Origin: Dyella halodurans
Lineage (GTDB): Bacteria; Pseudomonadota; Gammaproteobacteria; Xanthomonadales; Rhodanobacteraceae
DNA: 64,000 bases
NCBI RefSeq assembly: GCF_026283925.1
Contig: NZ_JAPDPF010000001.1
Coordinates: 558,001-622,000 of the forward strand
Direction: 5' to 3'
The stretch's first letter is position 1. Every line of letters begins with the position of its first letter. The notes under the pieces are model-generated. The model was not told where the DNA came from. It did no database searches and saw only the letters and a list, made by a program, of their open reading frames with translations. Positions 1 through 8,121 of the stretch are shown here, in pieces. Both the position numbers and the translations under genes were made by a program.

Positions 1-138
1 AAGGCGGGTGCGTACGCGATCCAGGGTCACGGCGCGAAGTTGATCGAGCACCTCGACGGCAGCCACTCCGGGGTGATGGGGCTGCCGATCTTCGAAACGG
101 CGCGCCTGCTGCGTGCGCACGCGTTGATCACGGCCTAA
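1..138 (+). CDS. maf: Maf family nucleotide pyrophosphatase, C-terminal end
   Basis: The window opens inside a reading frame that ends at a TAA at 136-138. The 45 visible residues contain the C-terminal Maf pattern [12 protein letters not shown] followed by [18 protein letters not shown]. Maf proteins hydrolyse non-canonical or modified nucleoside triphosphates in the cytoplasm (housecleaning of the nucleotide pool). The catalytic N-terminal part lies outside the window, so the subfamily (dTTP/UTP or 7-methyl-GTP type) cannot be decided. The stop overlaps the end of the convergent CPBP gene by 4 bp. Confidence 0.85.
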   Translation, partial: KAGAYAIQGHGAKLIEHLDGSHSGVMGLPIFETARLLRAHALITA

Positions 139-953
139 CTGGCAGGCGTCATCACGAACCACGAGACCACGGCGAGCAGGTTGTTCATGCCGTGTGCCAG
201 GACGGCCGGCCAGATCGAACCGGACTGCACGCGCAGCCAGCCAAGCAGCAATCCCAGCAAGGCCAGGTTGGGTAGCGCGTACCAGAGAAACGACAGGTCG
301 GGCAGATGGACGCAGGCGAAGATGACGGCGGTCAGCATGATCGCCCAGCCGCCTCCTACGTAGCGCGCGATCGACGACAGCAGCACGCCGCGGAACAGCA
401 GTTCTTCCACCAGCGGGCCGATGCTCACCACCAGCAGGGCGAGCGGGATGCGCAAGGGCAGGGAGATGTGTGCGCCGAGCTGCTTGATGTCCTGGCTGAC
501 CTCGTGGCCATGCGCCACCCACTGCGTCAGCATGCCACCGACGAAGGGCGTGGCCAGTCCCAGCACCATCGCGAGGAGATACATGGCCGGCTGCGTCGAC
601 ATGACAAAGCCAAAGCCGGGGAGCTCGGCCTTGGCCCAAAGCTGTGGCCACCAGCGACGCGCCAGGTGCAGGATCACGGCGGCTGCCACCAGCAAGGTGG
701 CGATGACGGCGATGGCGCTCGCGTCCGAATGGGCCAGCCATGCGCGCCCACTGGTAATGATCGAAGTGATATCGCCGCCGTGCTGCGCGAGAGCCACCAG
801 GCCCGCCGCGAGACCGATGACGGCCGCAACCGAGAGCTGCAGCGCGAAGTACAGGGCGATCAGGCCGAGGGCATACCAGACGCTGGGCGCCAAGGTGGCA
901 AGAGCGGGAGACGGCGGCGAAATGGGAGCGTAGTTCGGATGGTTCGCATCCAT
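135..953 (-). CDS. CPBP family intramembrane metalloprotease
   Basis: This is a multi-pass membrane protein of about 272 residues. Its C-terminal half shows the CPBP (CAAX protease and bacteriocin-processing) signature: a glutamate pair and arginine in EELLFRG (about residues 183-189), a histidine in FACVHLP (about 216) and HGMNN (about 254-258). These residues form the metal site of Rce1-like intramembrane proteases. Substrates are unknown in most bacteria. I chose the ATG at 953 because an AGGA lies about 10 nt upstream and MDANHP gives a compact N-terminus. The frame stays open upstream to 1073, and an ATG at 1016 with a GGGGA upstream is an alternative. Confidence 0.8.
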   Translation of the reverse strand: MDANHPNYAPISPPSPALATLAPSVWYALGLIALYFALQLSVAAVIGLAAGLVALAQHGGDITSIITSGRAWLAHSDASAIAVIATLLVAAAVILHLARRWWPQLWAKAELPGFGFVMSTQPAMYLLAMVLGLATPFVGGMLTQWVAHGHEVSQDIKQLGAHISLPLRIPLALLVVSIGPLVEELLFRGVLLSSIARYVGGGWAIMLTAVIFACVHLPDLSFLWYALPNLALLGLLLGWLRVQSGSIWPAVLAHGMNNLLAVVSWFVMTPAS

Positions 954-1163
954 CGATGGTGGGTCCTGCGGGCGAGCGTCCAGATGGTTTTCGCCAGGAC
1001 GCAACGCGCTCGTCATCTGGCGTCCCCACGCTAGCCCCTGCCGCCGGATGGGCGCAATCCTGCCCTTTGGCATGGTCTGGCATGGCTTGCGCAGCGTTCA
1101 CAAAGTCGCCCTGTATAGTTGCAGCACGTTCCAAGGAGGAAACTGGCGCTTCGGTGCCGACCC

Positions 1164-2720
1164 ATGTTCGCTTTCGACTGGCTGGCCGACCCTACTGCCT
1201 GGGCCGGACTCCTCACCCTGGTGGTGCTGGAGATCGTGCTCGGCATCGACAATCTCGTCTTCATTGCGATCCTCGCCGACAAGCTGCCGGCGCGGGAGCG
1301 CGACAAGGCACGCGTGCTCGGCCTCACGCTGGCCCTGATCATGCGCCTGGCCTTGCTGGGGGCGATGTCGTGGCTGGTGAAACTCACCGCACCGATCATC
1401 GCCTGGCAGGGCATCTCGTTTTCGTGGCGCGACATCATCCTGTTGCTGGGTGGCGCCTTTCTGCTGTTCAAGGCCACCGTGGAGCTGCACGAACGGCTGG
1501 AGGCAGATGACGACCACGATGCCGCCAAACGCGCGCCAGCCCGGTTCTGGCTGGTGGTGGCGCAGATCGTCGCGCTAGACGCGGTGTTCTCGCTCGATTC
1601 GGTGATTACTGCCGTCGGCATGGTCGACCACCTGTCGGTGATGATGGTGGCGGTGGTGATCGCGATGATCCTGATGATCAGTGCGAGCAAGCCGTTGACC
1701 AACTTCGTCAACGCGCGACCGACGGTGGTGATCCTGTGCCTGTCGTTCCTGCTAATGATCGGTTTCAGCCTGGTGGCCGAGGCGTTCGGCTTCCATATCC
1801 CGAAGGGTTACCTGTACGCGGCGATCGGCTTCTCGATCATGATCGAGGCGTTCAACCAGACCATGCGCCGCAATCGCCAGCGCAGCCTGTTCAGCAGCGC
1901 GCGCACCTTGCGTGACCGCACCGCGATGGCCGTGCTTAACCTGCTGGGCGGTTCCGGCGATGACGAGAAGGACACCTCGCATGCCGCTACCACGGCCACG
2001 GACGGCGGCGCGGCCATGTTCGGCAAGGACGAGCTGGCGATGGTGCAGGGCGTGCTGGACCTGGCCCACCGACCGGTGCGTTCGATCATGACGCCGCGCC
2101 CCGAGATCAACTGGATCGATCCGCGCGAAAGCGCCGAACAACTGCGCGCCGAAGTCACCTCGTCCAGTCATGCCTGGCTGCCGGTGGCGGGTGACGATCT
2201 CGACCAGTTGGTCGGCGTGGCCTCATCGCGAGATCTGCTGGCCAGCCTGCTCGAGCACGGGCATATCGACGTCGATACGGTCGTGCGCAAGCCGCTCACC
2301 GTGCTGGAGTCACTCAGCGTGCTGCGGCTGATCGAAGAGTTCCGCCGCTCGCCTTTGCAGGTGGCGCTGGTGGTGGACGAGTACGGCAGCGTGCTTGGGC
2401 TGGTGACGCCTACCGATGTGCTCGAGGTGATCGCCGGCGAATTTCCCGATGACGAAAGCGGCGATCCCTCGTTCGTTCAGGCGGGTGATGGCAGCTGGAT
2501 GCTGGATGCGAGCCTGGACCTGCGGCGTGTCGAGCACATGCTCGGCTTCAAACTTAGCGGCGACGACAGCTTTTCCACGCTGGCAGGCTATGTGCTGCAA
2601 CAATTGGGACGCTTGCCCAGCGCGGGCGACAGCTTCACCAGCGAAGGCCTGCGCTTCGAAGTGGTGACCATGGACGGCGCGCGCATCGAGCGCCTGAAGG
2701 TTACGCCGGTCGGCGGTTAG
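1164..2720 (+). CDS. TerC family integral membrane protein with CBS pair and CorC/HlyC domain
   Basis: The protein has about 518 residues. The first ~235 form a TerC-type membrane domain ([15 protein letters not shown], and a second conserved [15 protein letters not shown], each with membrane-buried acidic residues). A cytoplasmic CBS pair follows (about 290-410, starting at RSIMTPR), then a C-terminal CorC_HlyC domain. This is the YoaE/YegH architecture. TerC proteins are linked to metal, especially manganese, efflux; the exact substrate here is inference. The start at 1164 matches the family N-terminus. The only strong Shine-Dalgarno (AAGGAGGA, 1133-1140) lies about 24 nt upstream, further than usual. 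A TATAGT at 1114-1119 could be a -10 but lacks a good -35. Confidence 0.85.
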   Translation: MFAFDWLADPTAWAGLLTLVVLEIVLGIDNLVFIAILADKLPARERDKARVLGLTLALIMRLALLGAMSWLVKLTAPIIAWQGISFSWRDIILLLGGAFLLFKATVELHERLEADDDHDAAKRAPARFWLVVAQIVALDAVFSLDSVITAVGMVDHLSVMMVAVVIAMILMISASKPLTNFVNARPTVVILCLSFLLMIGFSLVAEAFGFHIPKGYLYAAIGFSIMIEAFNQTMRRNRQRSLFSSARTLRDRTAMAVLNLLGGSGDDEKDTSHAATTATDGGAAMFGKDELAMVQGVLDLAHRPVRSIMTPRPEINWIDPRESAEQLRAEVTSSSHAWLPVAGDDLDQLVGVASSRDLLASLLEHGHIDVDTVVRKPLTVLESLSVLRLIEEFRRSPLQVALVVDEYGSVLGLVTPTDVLEVIAGEFPDDESGDPSFVQAGDGSWMLDASLDLRRVEHMLGFKLSGDDSFSTLAGYVLQQLGRLPSAGDSFTSEGLRFEVVTMDGARIERLKVTPVGG

Positions 2721-2732
2721 CTGTCGCTGTGA

Positions 2733-3030
2733 CTCCTTCTCCCCTTCGGGGAGAAGGTCGGGATGGTGCTCGCCTTTGACGCGACAATCGAGCGGTATCG
2801 CCAGGGTGCCGCTTACGCAGCGGGCGTTCCGAACCGCTGCCGCGGTCCTGGTCACTTTTCTTTTGCTGGCCCAAAAGAAAAGTAACCCAAAGAAAATGGC
2901 CTGAAGAGCTCATAGCATTGCGTGGGATGCGAGCCTGACGGGCGAGGCCAGCCGGATAGGTGGCGGCCCATGGCCGCTACACAGCGGCTACACCGCAACG
3001 CGCCGAGGCGGAGAGGGCTTAAGGCGTGGG
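2733..3030 (+). repeat. Long dispersed repeat, copy A1
   Basis: It begins with a 23-bp palindrome (2735-2757, arms CCTTCTCCCC / GGGGAGAAGG). A shared stretch with GGTGCCGCTTACGCAGCGGGCG follows in the middle. Next comes a perfect 11-bp hairpin (2855-2865 and 2872-2882, arms CTTTTCTTTTG / CAAAAGAAAAG, loop CTGGCC). It ends near the shared GGAGAGGGCTTAAGGCG. Copies A2 (inverted, 3091-3390) and A3 (41338-41643) share the same order of blocks. No terminal direct repeats or coding capacity are seen. Confidence 0.8.
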
Positions 3031-3090
3031 TGACGAGTTGACCATCTGTGCCTCCGGATACTGCGAGCGTTTCGACCATCGGCAAGACCT

Positions 3091-3390
3091 GTTTTAAGTC
3101 CTCACCGTTTTGGCGCGTTGCGGTGTAGCCGCTGTGTAGCGGCCGTGGGCCGGCAGCTAGTTGCTCGCCTAGACCTTCCAACGCTTCTATCCAGCGGAGT
3201 GCTACCAGCTCTAGAGGCCATTTCTTTGGGTTACTTTTCTTTGGGCCAGCAAAGAAAAGTGACTCGGCTGCCGGCAGGCAGTCGAAACGCCCGCTGCGTA
3301 AGCGGCACCCTGGCCACCACGCCCAGTTGTCGCGCTACCGTGAGCACCCGCCCCTCATCCCAACCTTCTCCCCGGAGGGGAGAAGGAGCA
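3091..3390 (-). repeat. Long dispersed repeat, copy A2, inverted relative to A1
   Basis: Read on the minus strand this copy carries the same blocks as A1 in the same order. These are the CCTTCTCCCC palindrome (3364-3386), the GGGTGCCGCTTACGCAGCGGGCG block, a slightly shorter AAAG-rich hairpin near 3235-3260, and the block around GGCCGCTACACAGCGGCTACACCGCAACGCGCC. It is more diverged than A1 and A3 beyond the hairpin. With A1 it makes an imperfect palindrome of about 650 bp that could fold into a very large cruciform or RNA hairpin. Confidence 0.75.
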
Positions 3391-3432
3391 GAAGCGGGGT
3401 CGCCGGCGCGCCAGGCCGCAAAAGGCTGGCGC

Positions 3433-3828
3433 CTAGCCCGCGAGCAAGGCCCGGACCAGTCCGAAGATGCCCAGCACCAGCATCACCGCCCATCCGGCGG
3501 AAGCCACCATGAAGCCGGGACCACGCTTGGCGGGGTCGTTCAGATAGGCCACGGCATACCACACGCGGCCAAACACCCAGACCAGGCCGGCGATGCTGCC
3601 CCACAGGGGGAAGCCGTACTGCACGGCCAGCCACAGCGTGGGCAGGAAGATCAGGGTGGCTTCCAGCGTGTTCATCTGCACGCGCCAGGCCCGCTCGAAG
3701 CCCGGATGGCCGCTGATCGCCGGTGCCTTGATGCCGAATTTCTCGCGCGCTTTGCCGGTAGCCCACATGGTGCCGACCTGCAGCAGGATGGTGAGCAGCA
3801 CAACGACGGCGGGTAGATGCAAGGCCAT
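3433..3828 (-). CDS. MAPEG family membrane protein
   Basis: The product is 131 residues with four predicted membrane segments. It has the MAPEG pattern: N-terminal helix, a polar loop with GHPGFERAWRVQMNTLEATLIFLP, then FGRVWYAVAYLNDPAKRGPGF. The R..QxNTxE motif is the conserved glutathione-binding region of this superfamily (microsomal glutathione transferases and leukotriene synthases). Bacterial members probably conjugate or reduce hydrophobic substrates with glutathione; the substrate is unknown. It ends next to the inverted repeat pair and is a single-gene unit. Confidence 0.85.
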   Translation of the reverse strand: MALHLPAVVVLLTILLQVGTMWATGKAREKFGIKAPAISGHPGFERAWRVQMNTLEATLIFLPTLWLAVQYGFPLWGSIAGLVWVFGRVWYAVAYLNDPAKRGPGFMVASAGWAVMLVLGIFGLVRALLAG

Positions 3829-3944
3829 GACGGACTCTCGTGAAAAGGTGGCCCACTGTAGCCATCGTGCACACGTAGCGGGAGAGGGCGCGAGGCGCTA
3901 TCGTCACCCGGTCACCGCTGCGGTGTGCGACCGAGGGCCGTCAT

Positions 3945-4805
3945 ATGGATTGGCAAAAGGGCGAGCGCAGTCAGAACGTCGAAGTCGATAGCGGCGGGGG
4001 CGGCGGTCCCCGCTTTGGTGGCGGCCGCGGCATGGGCATCGGCGGCATCATCATCCTGGCGATCCTGGGCGTGGTGTTCTTCAAGGACCCCACGGCCCTG
4101 CTCAACCAGGCGGACAATGGCGGCCAGGTAGCCGCGCCCAGCGGCGAGCCGGCCCAGGTCGATCCGCAGACCAAGGATTTCGTCAGTGCGATCCTCGGCT
4201 CCACCGAAAAGACCTGGGGCGACATCTTTGCGGCGCACGGCCAGCAATACGTCGATCCCAAGCTCGACCTGTTCAGTGGCGGCGTGAATACCGCCTGCGG
4301 TTCGGCGTCGACCGCAGTCGGGCCGTTCTACTGTCCTGGCGACCAGAAGGTATATCTGGACGTCGCGTTCTTTCAGGAGCTGGAAAACCGCTTCCATGCC
4401 TCGGGCGATTTCGCGCGGGCTTATGTGATTGCGCATGAAGTCGGCCACCACGTGCAGAACCTGATCGGCGTGTTCGACCAGGTGGAGCAGGCGCGCCGTC
4501 GCGGCGCGCGCATGGAAGGCGCCGACGGCTTGTCGGTACGGCAGGAATTGCAGGCCGACTGTTTTGCTGGCGTCTGGGCCAATCACAGCCAGCAGCGCTT
4601 GCAATGGCTGCAGCCGGGCGACATCGAGTCGGCGCTCAACGCGGCGAGCAAGATTGGCGATGACGCCTTGCAGCAGCAGGCGCAAGGCCGGGTGGTGCCC
4701 GATTCCTTCACCCATGGCACCTCGGCGCAGCGCGTGCACTGGTTCCGTACCGGTTTCGAAAGCGGCGACATGGCCAGCTGCAATACGTTTGCGGGCCCAC
4801 TCTGA
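3945..4805 (+). CDS. YpfJ-type neutral zinc metallopeptidase
   Basis: The product has 286 residues. The N-terminus is short and charged, followed by a Gly-rich linker and one membrane segment (about 29-45, GIGGIIILAILGVVFF). A periplasmic domain then carries the zincin motif HEVGHH (in VIAHEVGHHVQNLIG, about residue 165) and the downstream acidic segment RQELQADCFAGVWA, which supplies a further ligand. This is the architecture of the putative neutral zinc metallopeptidase family (YpfJ, pfam zn_peptidase). The biological substrate is not established. It is monocistronic and followed by a short gap. Confidence 0.88.
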   Translation: MDWQKGERSQNVEVDSGGGGGPRFGGGRGMGIGGIIILAILGVVFFKDPTALLNQADNGGQVAAPSGEPAQVDPQTKDFVSAILGSTEKTWGDIFAAHGQQYVDPKLDLFSGGVNTACGSASTAVGPFYCPGDQKVYLDVAFFQELENRFHASGDFARAYVIAHEVGHHVQNLIGVFDQVEQARRRGARMEGADGLSVRQELQADCFAGVWANHSQQRLQWLQPGDIESALNAASKIGDDALQQQAQGRVVPDSFTHGTSAQRVHWFRTGFESGDMASCNTFAGPL

Positions 4806-4908
4806 ACGAATGTCATGGCACGGATGCGCGAAGGCCCGACACCTGCAGGCCTTCGTCGTTTTAAAATAAGACCGCCGCACGCCTTGGGGTGTGCCTTAGA
4901 ACGACCGC

Positions 4909-5277
4909 ATGTTGCATCCCTGTTTACGTTGCGGCGCCTGCTGCGCCTATTTCCGCGTGGCCTTTCACTGGTCAGAGGCGGACGCGTCCCTGGGGGGCGT
5001 GGTTCCGCCAGAGCTGACCGAAACGCTTGATCCGCACCGCTTGGTGATGCGTGGCACGCAAGCGTCGAAGCCACGTTGCGTGGCCCTGCAGGGCACGGTG
5101 GGTGAGGCAGCGCATTGCGGTGTCTACGAGCAACGGCCGTCGGTTTGCCGCGAGGTGCAGCCCTCGTGGGAGTTCGGGGTGATCAGTCTGCAGTGCGACA
5201 AGGCCCGCGTGGCGCACGGATTGCCGGTGCTGACGCCGGCGGACTGGCCTGAGGCAAGCGGCGCCGACGCCGCGTAG
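4909..5277 (+). CDS. YkgJ family cysteine cluster protein
   Basis: The product is 122 residues, beginning MLHPCLRCGACCAYF. The spaced cysteines CLRCGACC at the N-terminus, with later ones in HCGVYEQRPSVCREV and LQCDKARVAHG, match the CxxCGxCC pattern of the YkgJ/zinc- or iron-chelating family. Members are thought to bind a metal or Fe-S cluster. The function is unknown. The gene sits alone between the peptidase and the convergent anti-sigma gene. Confidence 0.85.
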   Translation: MLHPCLRCGACCAYFRVAFHWSEADASLGGVVPPELTETLDPHRLVMRGTQASKPRCVALQGTVGEAAHCGVYEQRPSVCREVQPSWEFGVISLQCDKARVAHGLPVLTPADWPEASGADAA

Positions 5278-5306
5278 GCATCTCAGGGCCTCTTGAGCCG
5301 CCTGGG

Positions 5307-6086
5307 TCAGTGCGTACTGGGCGTGCTCGCCTCGTTCTGGAAGGCGAGCACGAACTGCTTCAAGTCGTTCTCATTGACGTCCGAGATGGCCACGTACTGC
5401 ATGCCATCGGCGCGCCAGCGAATCACCGTAAAGCCGTGTCGTTGCGTCTGCACCTGCGTGTTCGCCGCGGCCTCCGTTGGCCACTGGTAGAGGTTGATGA
5501 CATGCAGGCGCCGCTTGAAGATCAGCGCCGCGACAGCGTGGCCGTCGATGGCATCGAGCCGCCCGCCGACCAGCGGGAAGCCTTCGCTGGCGAGATCCTT
5601 CACGCGTGGCGAGAAATCGAGCTTGCCCTCGAACCACGGCTTGACCGTATGTTGATCGGTCGACACCACGTCCATCAAATGCTGCTCCTGCAGCGAGCGG
5701 AGATGGCCCGAGATCACCTCGGCCACGACCTGATCGTCGCCCAGGGCGGGCTGCCGCCACGCGTGGAACCAGGCCGGACTGGTGAGCAGCAGCGCACCCG
5801 CGAAGCCGGCGGCCATGGCCAAGGCTAGCGGCGCGCGGCGGCGCCTTGGCGACGCCTTCACCGCAACGGCAGGCCTGGCCTGAGTCCAGCGCTGGCGCAA
5901 TGCCTCCGGCGCACGCCGGTACAGCGCGGGTTGCGCGAGCGCCTTGTGCAGGGTGGCGTAGGTGCCGTAGCGGGCCGTGCAGGCGGTGCAGTCCTGCATG
6001 TGCTGAGCGACGGCCGCGCTGTTGGCCGCGTCGAGTTCGTCGTCCAGATACGCGTGTAGGAGCAGCCTGGCGTCATCGCACATCAT
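5307..6086 (-). CDS. Anti-sigma factor with zinc-finger ZAS domain
   Basis: The product has about 259 residues. The N-terminal cytoplasmic anti-sigma domain carries H-x3-C-x2-C (HMQDCTAC, about residues 29-36) after MMCDDARLLLHAYLDDELD, the usual zinc-associated anti-sigma pattern. One membrane helix follows (about 88-107), then a periplasmic domain of unknown fold that probably senses the signal. It overlaps the upstream sigma gene by 14 bp, so the two are translationally coupled; a GGAGG lies 9 nt before the ATG at 6086. It should bind and silence the sigma factor until a periplasmic cue releases it. The signal is unknown. Confidence 0.85.
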   Translation of the reverse strand: MMCDDARLLLHAYLDDELDAANSAAVAQHMQDCTACTARYGTYATLHKALAQPALYRRAPEALRQRWTQARPAVAVKASPRRRRAPLALAMAAGFAGALLLTSPAWFHAWRQPALGDDQVVAEVISGHLRSLQEQHLMDVVSTDQHTVKPWFEGKLDFSPRVKDLASEGFPLVGGRLDAIDGHAVAALIFKRRLHVINLYQWPTEAAANTQVQTQRHGFTVIRWRADGMQYVAISDVNENDLKQFVLAFQNEASTPSTH

Positions 6087-6645
6087 GGCGACGTACCTCC
6101 TTGGGTCGACAGGTCAGTTCGGTCTTCAGCCGTTCGCGGGCACGCGCCAGTCGTGACATGACCGTGCCGATCTTCTGTTCGGTAATCGCGGCGATCTCCT
6201 TGTACGAACACTCTTCCAGTTCGCGCAGCACGATCACTTCGCGCAGCGGTGGTGGCAGGTGCTCCAATGCAGTTTGCAGCGCGCCCACGTCCACTGCGAG
6301 CAAGGTCAGCGTCTCGGGCGAGGGGCCTTCGTCGATCAATGGGTGGGCATCGTCATCCAGCGCTGCGTGAAGCGCATCCTGCGGTGCCTTCGCCCGCAGC
6401 GTGTAGAACGTATTGCGCACGATCGCCAGCAGCCACACGCGTGCATCGCCACCATGGAAGCTGTCGAAATAGCGCAGCGCCCGCAGCATGGCTTCCTGCA
6501 CGACGTCCTGTGCATCCGCATCGTCACGGGCGAGCCAGTGCGCGAGGTTGTAGGCAGCATCGAGGTACGGCAGCACGAGCGACTCGAAGCGAGCGCTTTT
6601 CGCTGGGTCGTGGCCGAGTGGTCCGTCGGGCGCGTCGATGGGCAT
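6073..6645 (-). CDS. ECF (group 4) RNA polymerase sigma factor
   Basis: The product has 190 residues with sigma region 2 (FESLVLPYLDAAYNLAHWLARDDADAQDVVQEAMLRALRYF region) and region 4 (LREVIVLRELEECSYKEIAAITEQKIGTVMSRLARARERLK region, a helix-turn-helix). Regions 1 and 3 are absent, as in ECF sigma factors. It is the first gene of a sigma/anti-sigma operon and is divergent from a metallophosphoesterase/cupredoxin operon. A possible GGAATA-N17-GTATTC promoter lies at 6651-6679 but overlaps the likely ribosome-binding site (GAGG about 10 nt before the ATG). Confidence 0.9.
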   Translation of the reverse strand: MPIDAPDGPLGHDPAKSARFESLVLPYLDAAYNLAHWLARDDADAQDVVQEAMLRALRYFDSFHGGDARVWLLAIVRNTFYTLRAKAPQDALHAALDDDAHPLIDEGPSPETLTLLAVDVGALQTALEHLPPPLREVIVLRELEECSYKEIAAITEQKIGTVMSRLARARERLKTELTCRPKEVRRHDVR

Positions 6646-6650
6646 AAGAG

Positions 6651-6679
6651 GAATACCTCGATGGACGCCACTTTATTCC
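6651..6679 (-). promoter_or_regulatory. Candidate ECF promoter for the sigma/anti-sigma operon
   Basis: On the minus strand GGAATA (6679-6674) is followed, after 17 nt, by GTATTC (6656-6651). The same spacing and similar hexamers occur on the plus strand at 6717-6745. The -10-like element ends only 5 nt before the sigma start codon, so use of this promoter would give an almost leaderless transcript. It also overlaps the GAGG Shine-Dalgarno, which weakens the call. Confidence 0.3.
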
Positions 6680-6716
6680 ATGTTGGTGTCGTGGGGGCGC
6701 AAGCGGCGCAAACACG

Positions 6717-6745
6717 GGAATAGATCCTCGGGTCTTCCGGTAATG
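6717..6745 (+). promoter_or_regulatory. Candidate ECF promoter for the metallophosphoesterase/cupredoxin operon
   Basis: GGAATA at 6717-6722 is followed by a 17-nt spacer and GTAATG at 6740-6745. The first hexamer resembles the GGAA-type -35 of ECF sigma factors. It would start transcription near 6752, about 70 nt upstream of the start codon at 6821, a sensible distance. Confidence 0.4.
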
Positions 6746-6820
6746 CACGGTGAGGGGCGCCTTGGATCGACGCCCGCATTCCGAATGGCCGCAGGGCCAC
6801 CCAGCCTGGAGATTCCGCTC

Positions 6821-7762
6821 ATGCGCGACATAGAAGACAACCAAGTCGGCGGCCGCCGCCAATTCCTCCAATGCATGGCCTGGGCAGGTGCGGGCACGCT
6901 ATGGCTGATGAAAGGCGGCGTGCTGCATGCCCAGCCCCTGGGCGAAGGAGGCGCTGCGGCAGCGGCCGACGCCAGCTTCAGCTTCGTGCAGATCAGCGAT
7001 TCGCATATCGGCTTTCACAAGGCGCCCAACATGGATGTGGCATCCACCCTGCGCGCATCGCTGGGCATGGTCAATGCCCAGCCGAAGCGGCCGGAATTCA
7101 TGCTGCACACGGGCGACCTCACCCATTTGTCGAAACCGGAAGAGTTCGACACGCTGGCGGAACTCATGCGCGAGGCGCGTACCGACAAGGTGTTCTACGT
7201 GCCTGGCGAACACGACGTGATCGGCGACAACGGTGCCGAGTTCTTCCGCCGCTTTGGCGAGCGGCAGCAGTCCGGCGGCTGGTACAGCTTTGATCATCGC
7301 GGCGTGCATTTTGTCGGCCTGATCAATGTGCTGAATCTCCAGGCAGGCGGGCTCGGCTCGTTGGGCGCGGAGCAACTGGCATGGCTGAAAAAGGATCTGG
7401 CCGGTCGTTCCGCCGAGACGCCGCTGGTGGTCTTCGCGCATATGCCGCTGTGGCCTTTGTATCCGCCGTGGGGCTGGGGCACGGACGACAGTGCCGAAGC
7501 CATGGGATACCTGCGCCGCTTCGGTTCGGTCAGCGTGCTCAATGGCCATATCCACCAGATCCAGCAGAAGGTGGAAGGCAACATCACGTTCTACACGGCG
7601 CGTTCCACCGCCTATCCGCAACCCGCGCCGGGCGTGGGGCCGGCCCCGGGGCCGCTGAAGGATATTGCGCCGGATGCGTTGCATGGCTATCTCGGCATCC
7701 GCGAGGTGCGCCATGTGAAGGGTGGGCACGCGCTTGCGGTCACCGACGAGGCGATGTCATGA
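6821..7762 (+). CDS. Tat-exported metallophosphoesterase
   Basis: The product has 313 residues. The N-terminus carries a twin-arginine signal (GGRRQFLQ, Arg12-Arg13, then a hydrophobic stretch ending in LHAQP), so the folded protein is probably sent to the periplasm. The calcineurin-like metal motifs appear in order: SDSHIG, HTGDLTH, PGEHD, FAHMPLW and NGHIHQ. The third is GEHD rather than the usual GNHD/E, so the asparagine ligand is replaced by glutamate. The start at 6821 follows GGAG by about 10 nt. The stop overlaps the cupredoxin start (ATGA), so the two are coupled. The substrate is unknown. Confidence 0.85.
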   Translation: MRDIEDNQVGGRRQFLQCMAWAGAGTLWLMKGGVLHAQPLGEGGAAAAADASFSFVQISDSHIGFHKAPNMDVASTLRASLGMVNAQPKRPEFMLHTGDLTHLSKPEEFDTLAELMREARTDKVFYVPGEHDVIGDNGAEFFRRFGERQQSGGWYSFDHRGVHFVGLINVLNLQAGGLGSLGAEQLAWLKKDLAGRSAETPLVVFAHMPLWPLYPPWGWGTDDSAEAMGYLRRFGSVSVLNGHIHQIQQKVEGNITFYTARSTAYPQPAPGVGPAPGPLKDIAPDALHGYLGIREVRHVKGGHALAVTDEAMS

Positions 7763-8121
7763 ACGCGAAGCGCCAAGGTGTCACCGCATTGCTGATGGGT
7801 GTCTTGTGCTGCGGTCCGGGCCTCGCCGGGCCCGCCCTCGCGGCCGAGGCAGCGAGCCCGGCGAGCGCGATGACCGATCAGGTCGAGATAAAGAACTTTG
7901 CCTTTGCGCCGCGCACCTTGACCGTGCGCGCCGGCACCCGCGTGGTATGGACGAACCGGGACGACGAACCACACCGGATTGCCAGCGCGGGCGGCACCTT
8001 TGCTGCGTCGAATGCGCTGGATACCAGCGACAGCTATGCGGTCACCTTTGCCAAGCCAGGGACGTACGCGTACTACTGTTCGATTCATCCGATGATGGTG
8101 GGAACCATCATCGTGCAGTAA
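7759..8121 (+). CDS. Periplasmic cupredoxin (amicyanin/plastocyanin-like)
   Basis: The product has 120 residues. It has a signal peptide (about 1-29, ending PALAA) and a cupredoxin fold with type 1 copper ligands His72 (DDEPHRI), Cys107, His110 and Met113 (YYCSIHPMM). The C-x2-H-x2-M spacing is that of amicyanin. It should carry one electron or bind copper in the periplasm. The start overlaps the phosphoesterase stop by 4 bp. Its operon partner and the divergent ECF pair suggest a shared envelope response, possibly to copper or redox stress (inference). Confidence 0.88.
   Translation: MNAKRQGVTALLMGVLCCGPGLAGPALAAEAASPASAMTDQVEIKNFAFAPRTLTVRAGTRVVWTNRDDEPHRIASAGGTFAASNALDTSDSYAVTFAKPGTYAYYCSIHPMMVGTIIVQ

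Larger units (their letters stand above)
2721..3432. other. 712-bp intergenic region made of two inverted long repeats
   Basis: There is no credible gene here. The space is filled by two copies of the same ~300 bp repeat in opposite orientation (2733-3030 and 3091-3390), with about 60 bp of unrelated sequence between them. The open frames that run through it are artefacts of the repeat; several translate the A/T-rich hairpin into runs such as LLAQKKSNPK. Confidence 0.75.

Noticed and set aside
1099-1119. TTCACA and TATAGT as a promoter for the TerC gene
   Set aside because: The spacing is only 11 nt; no other hexamer at 16-18 nt fits well, so I give no promoter call.
3118-3907. Open frames within and beside the inverted repeats
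   Set aside because: They translate repeat sequence and the antisense of the MAPEG gene, and differ between repeat copies in frame and content.
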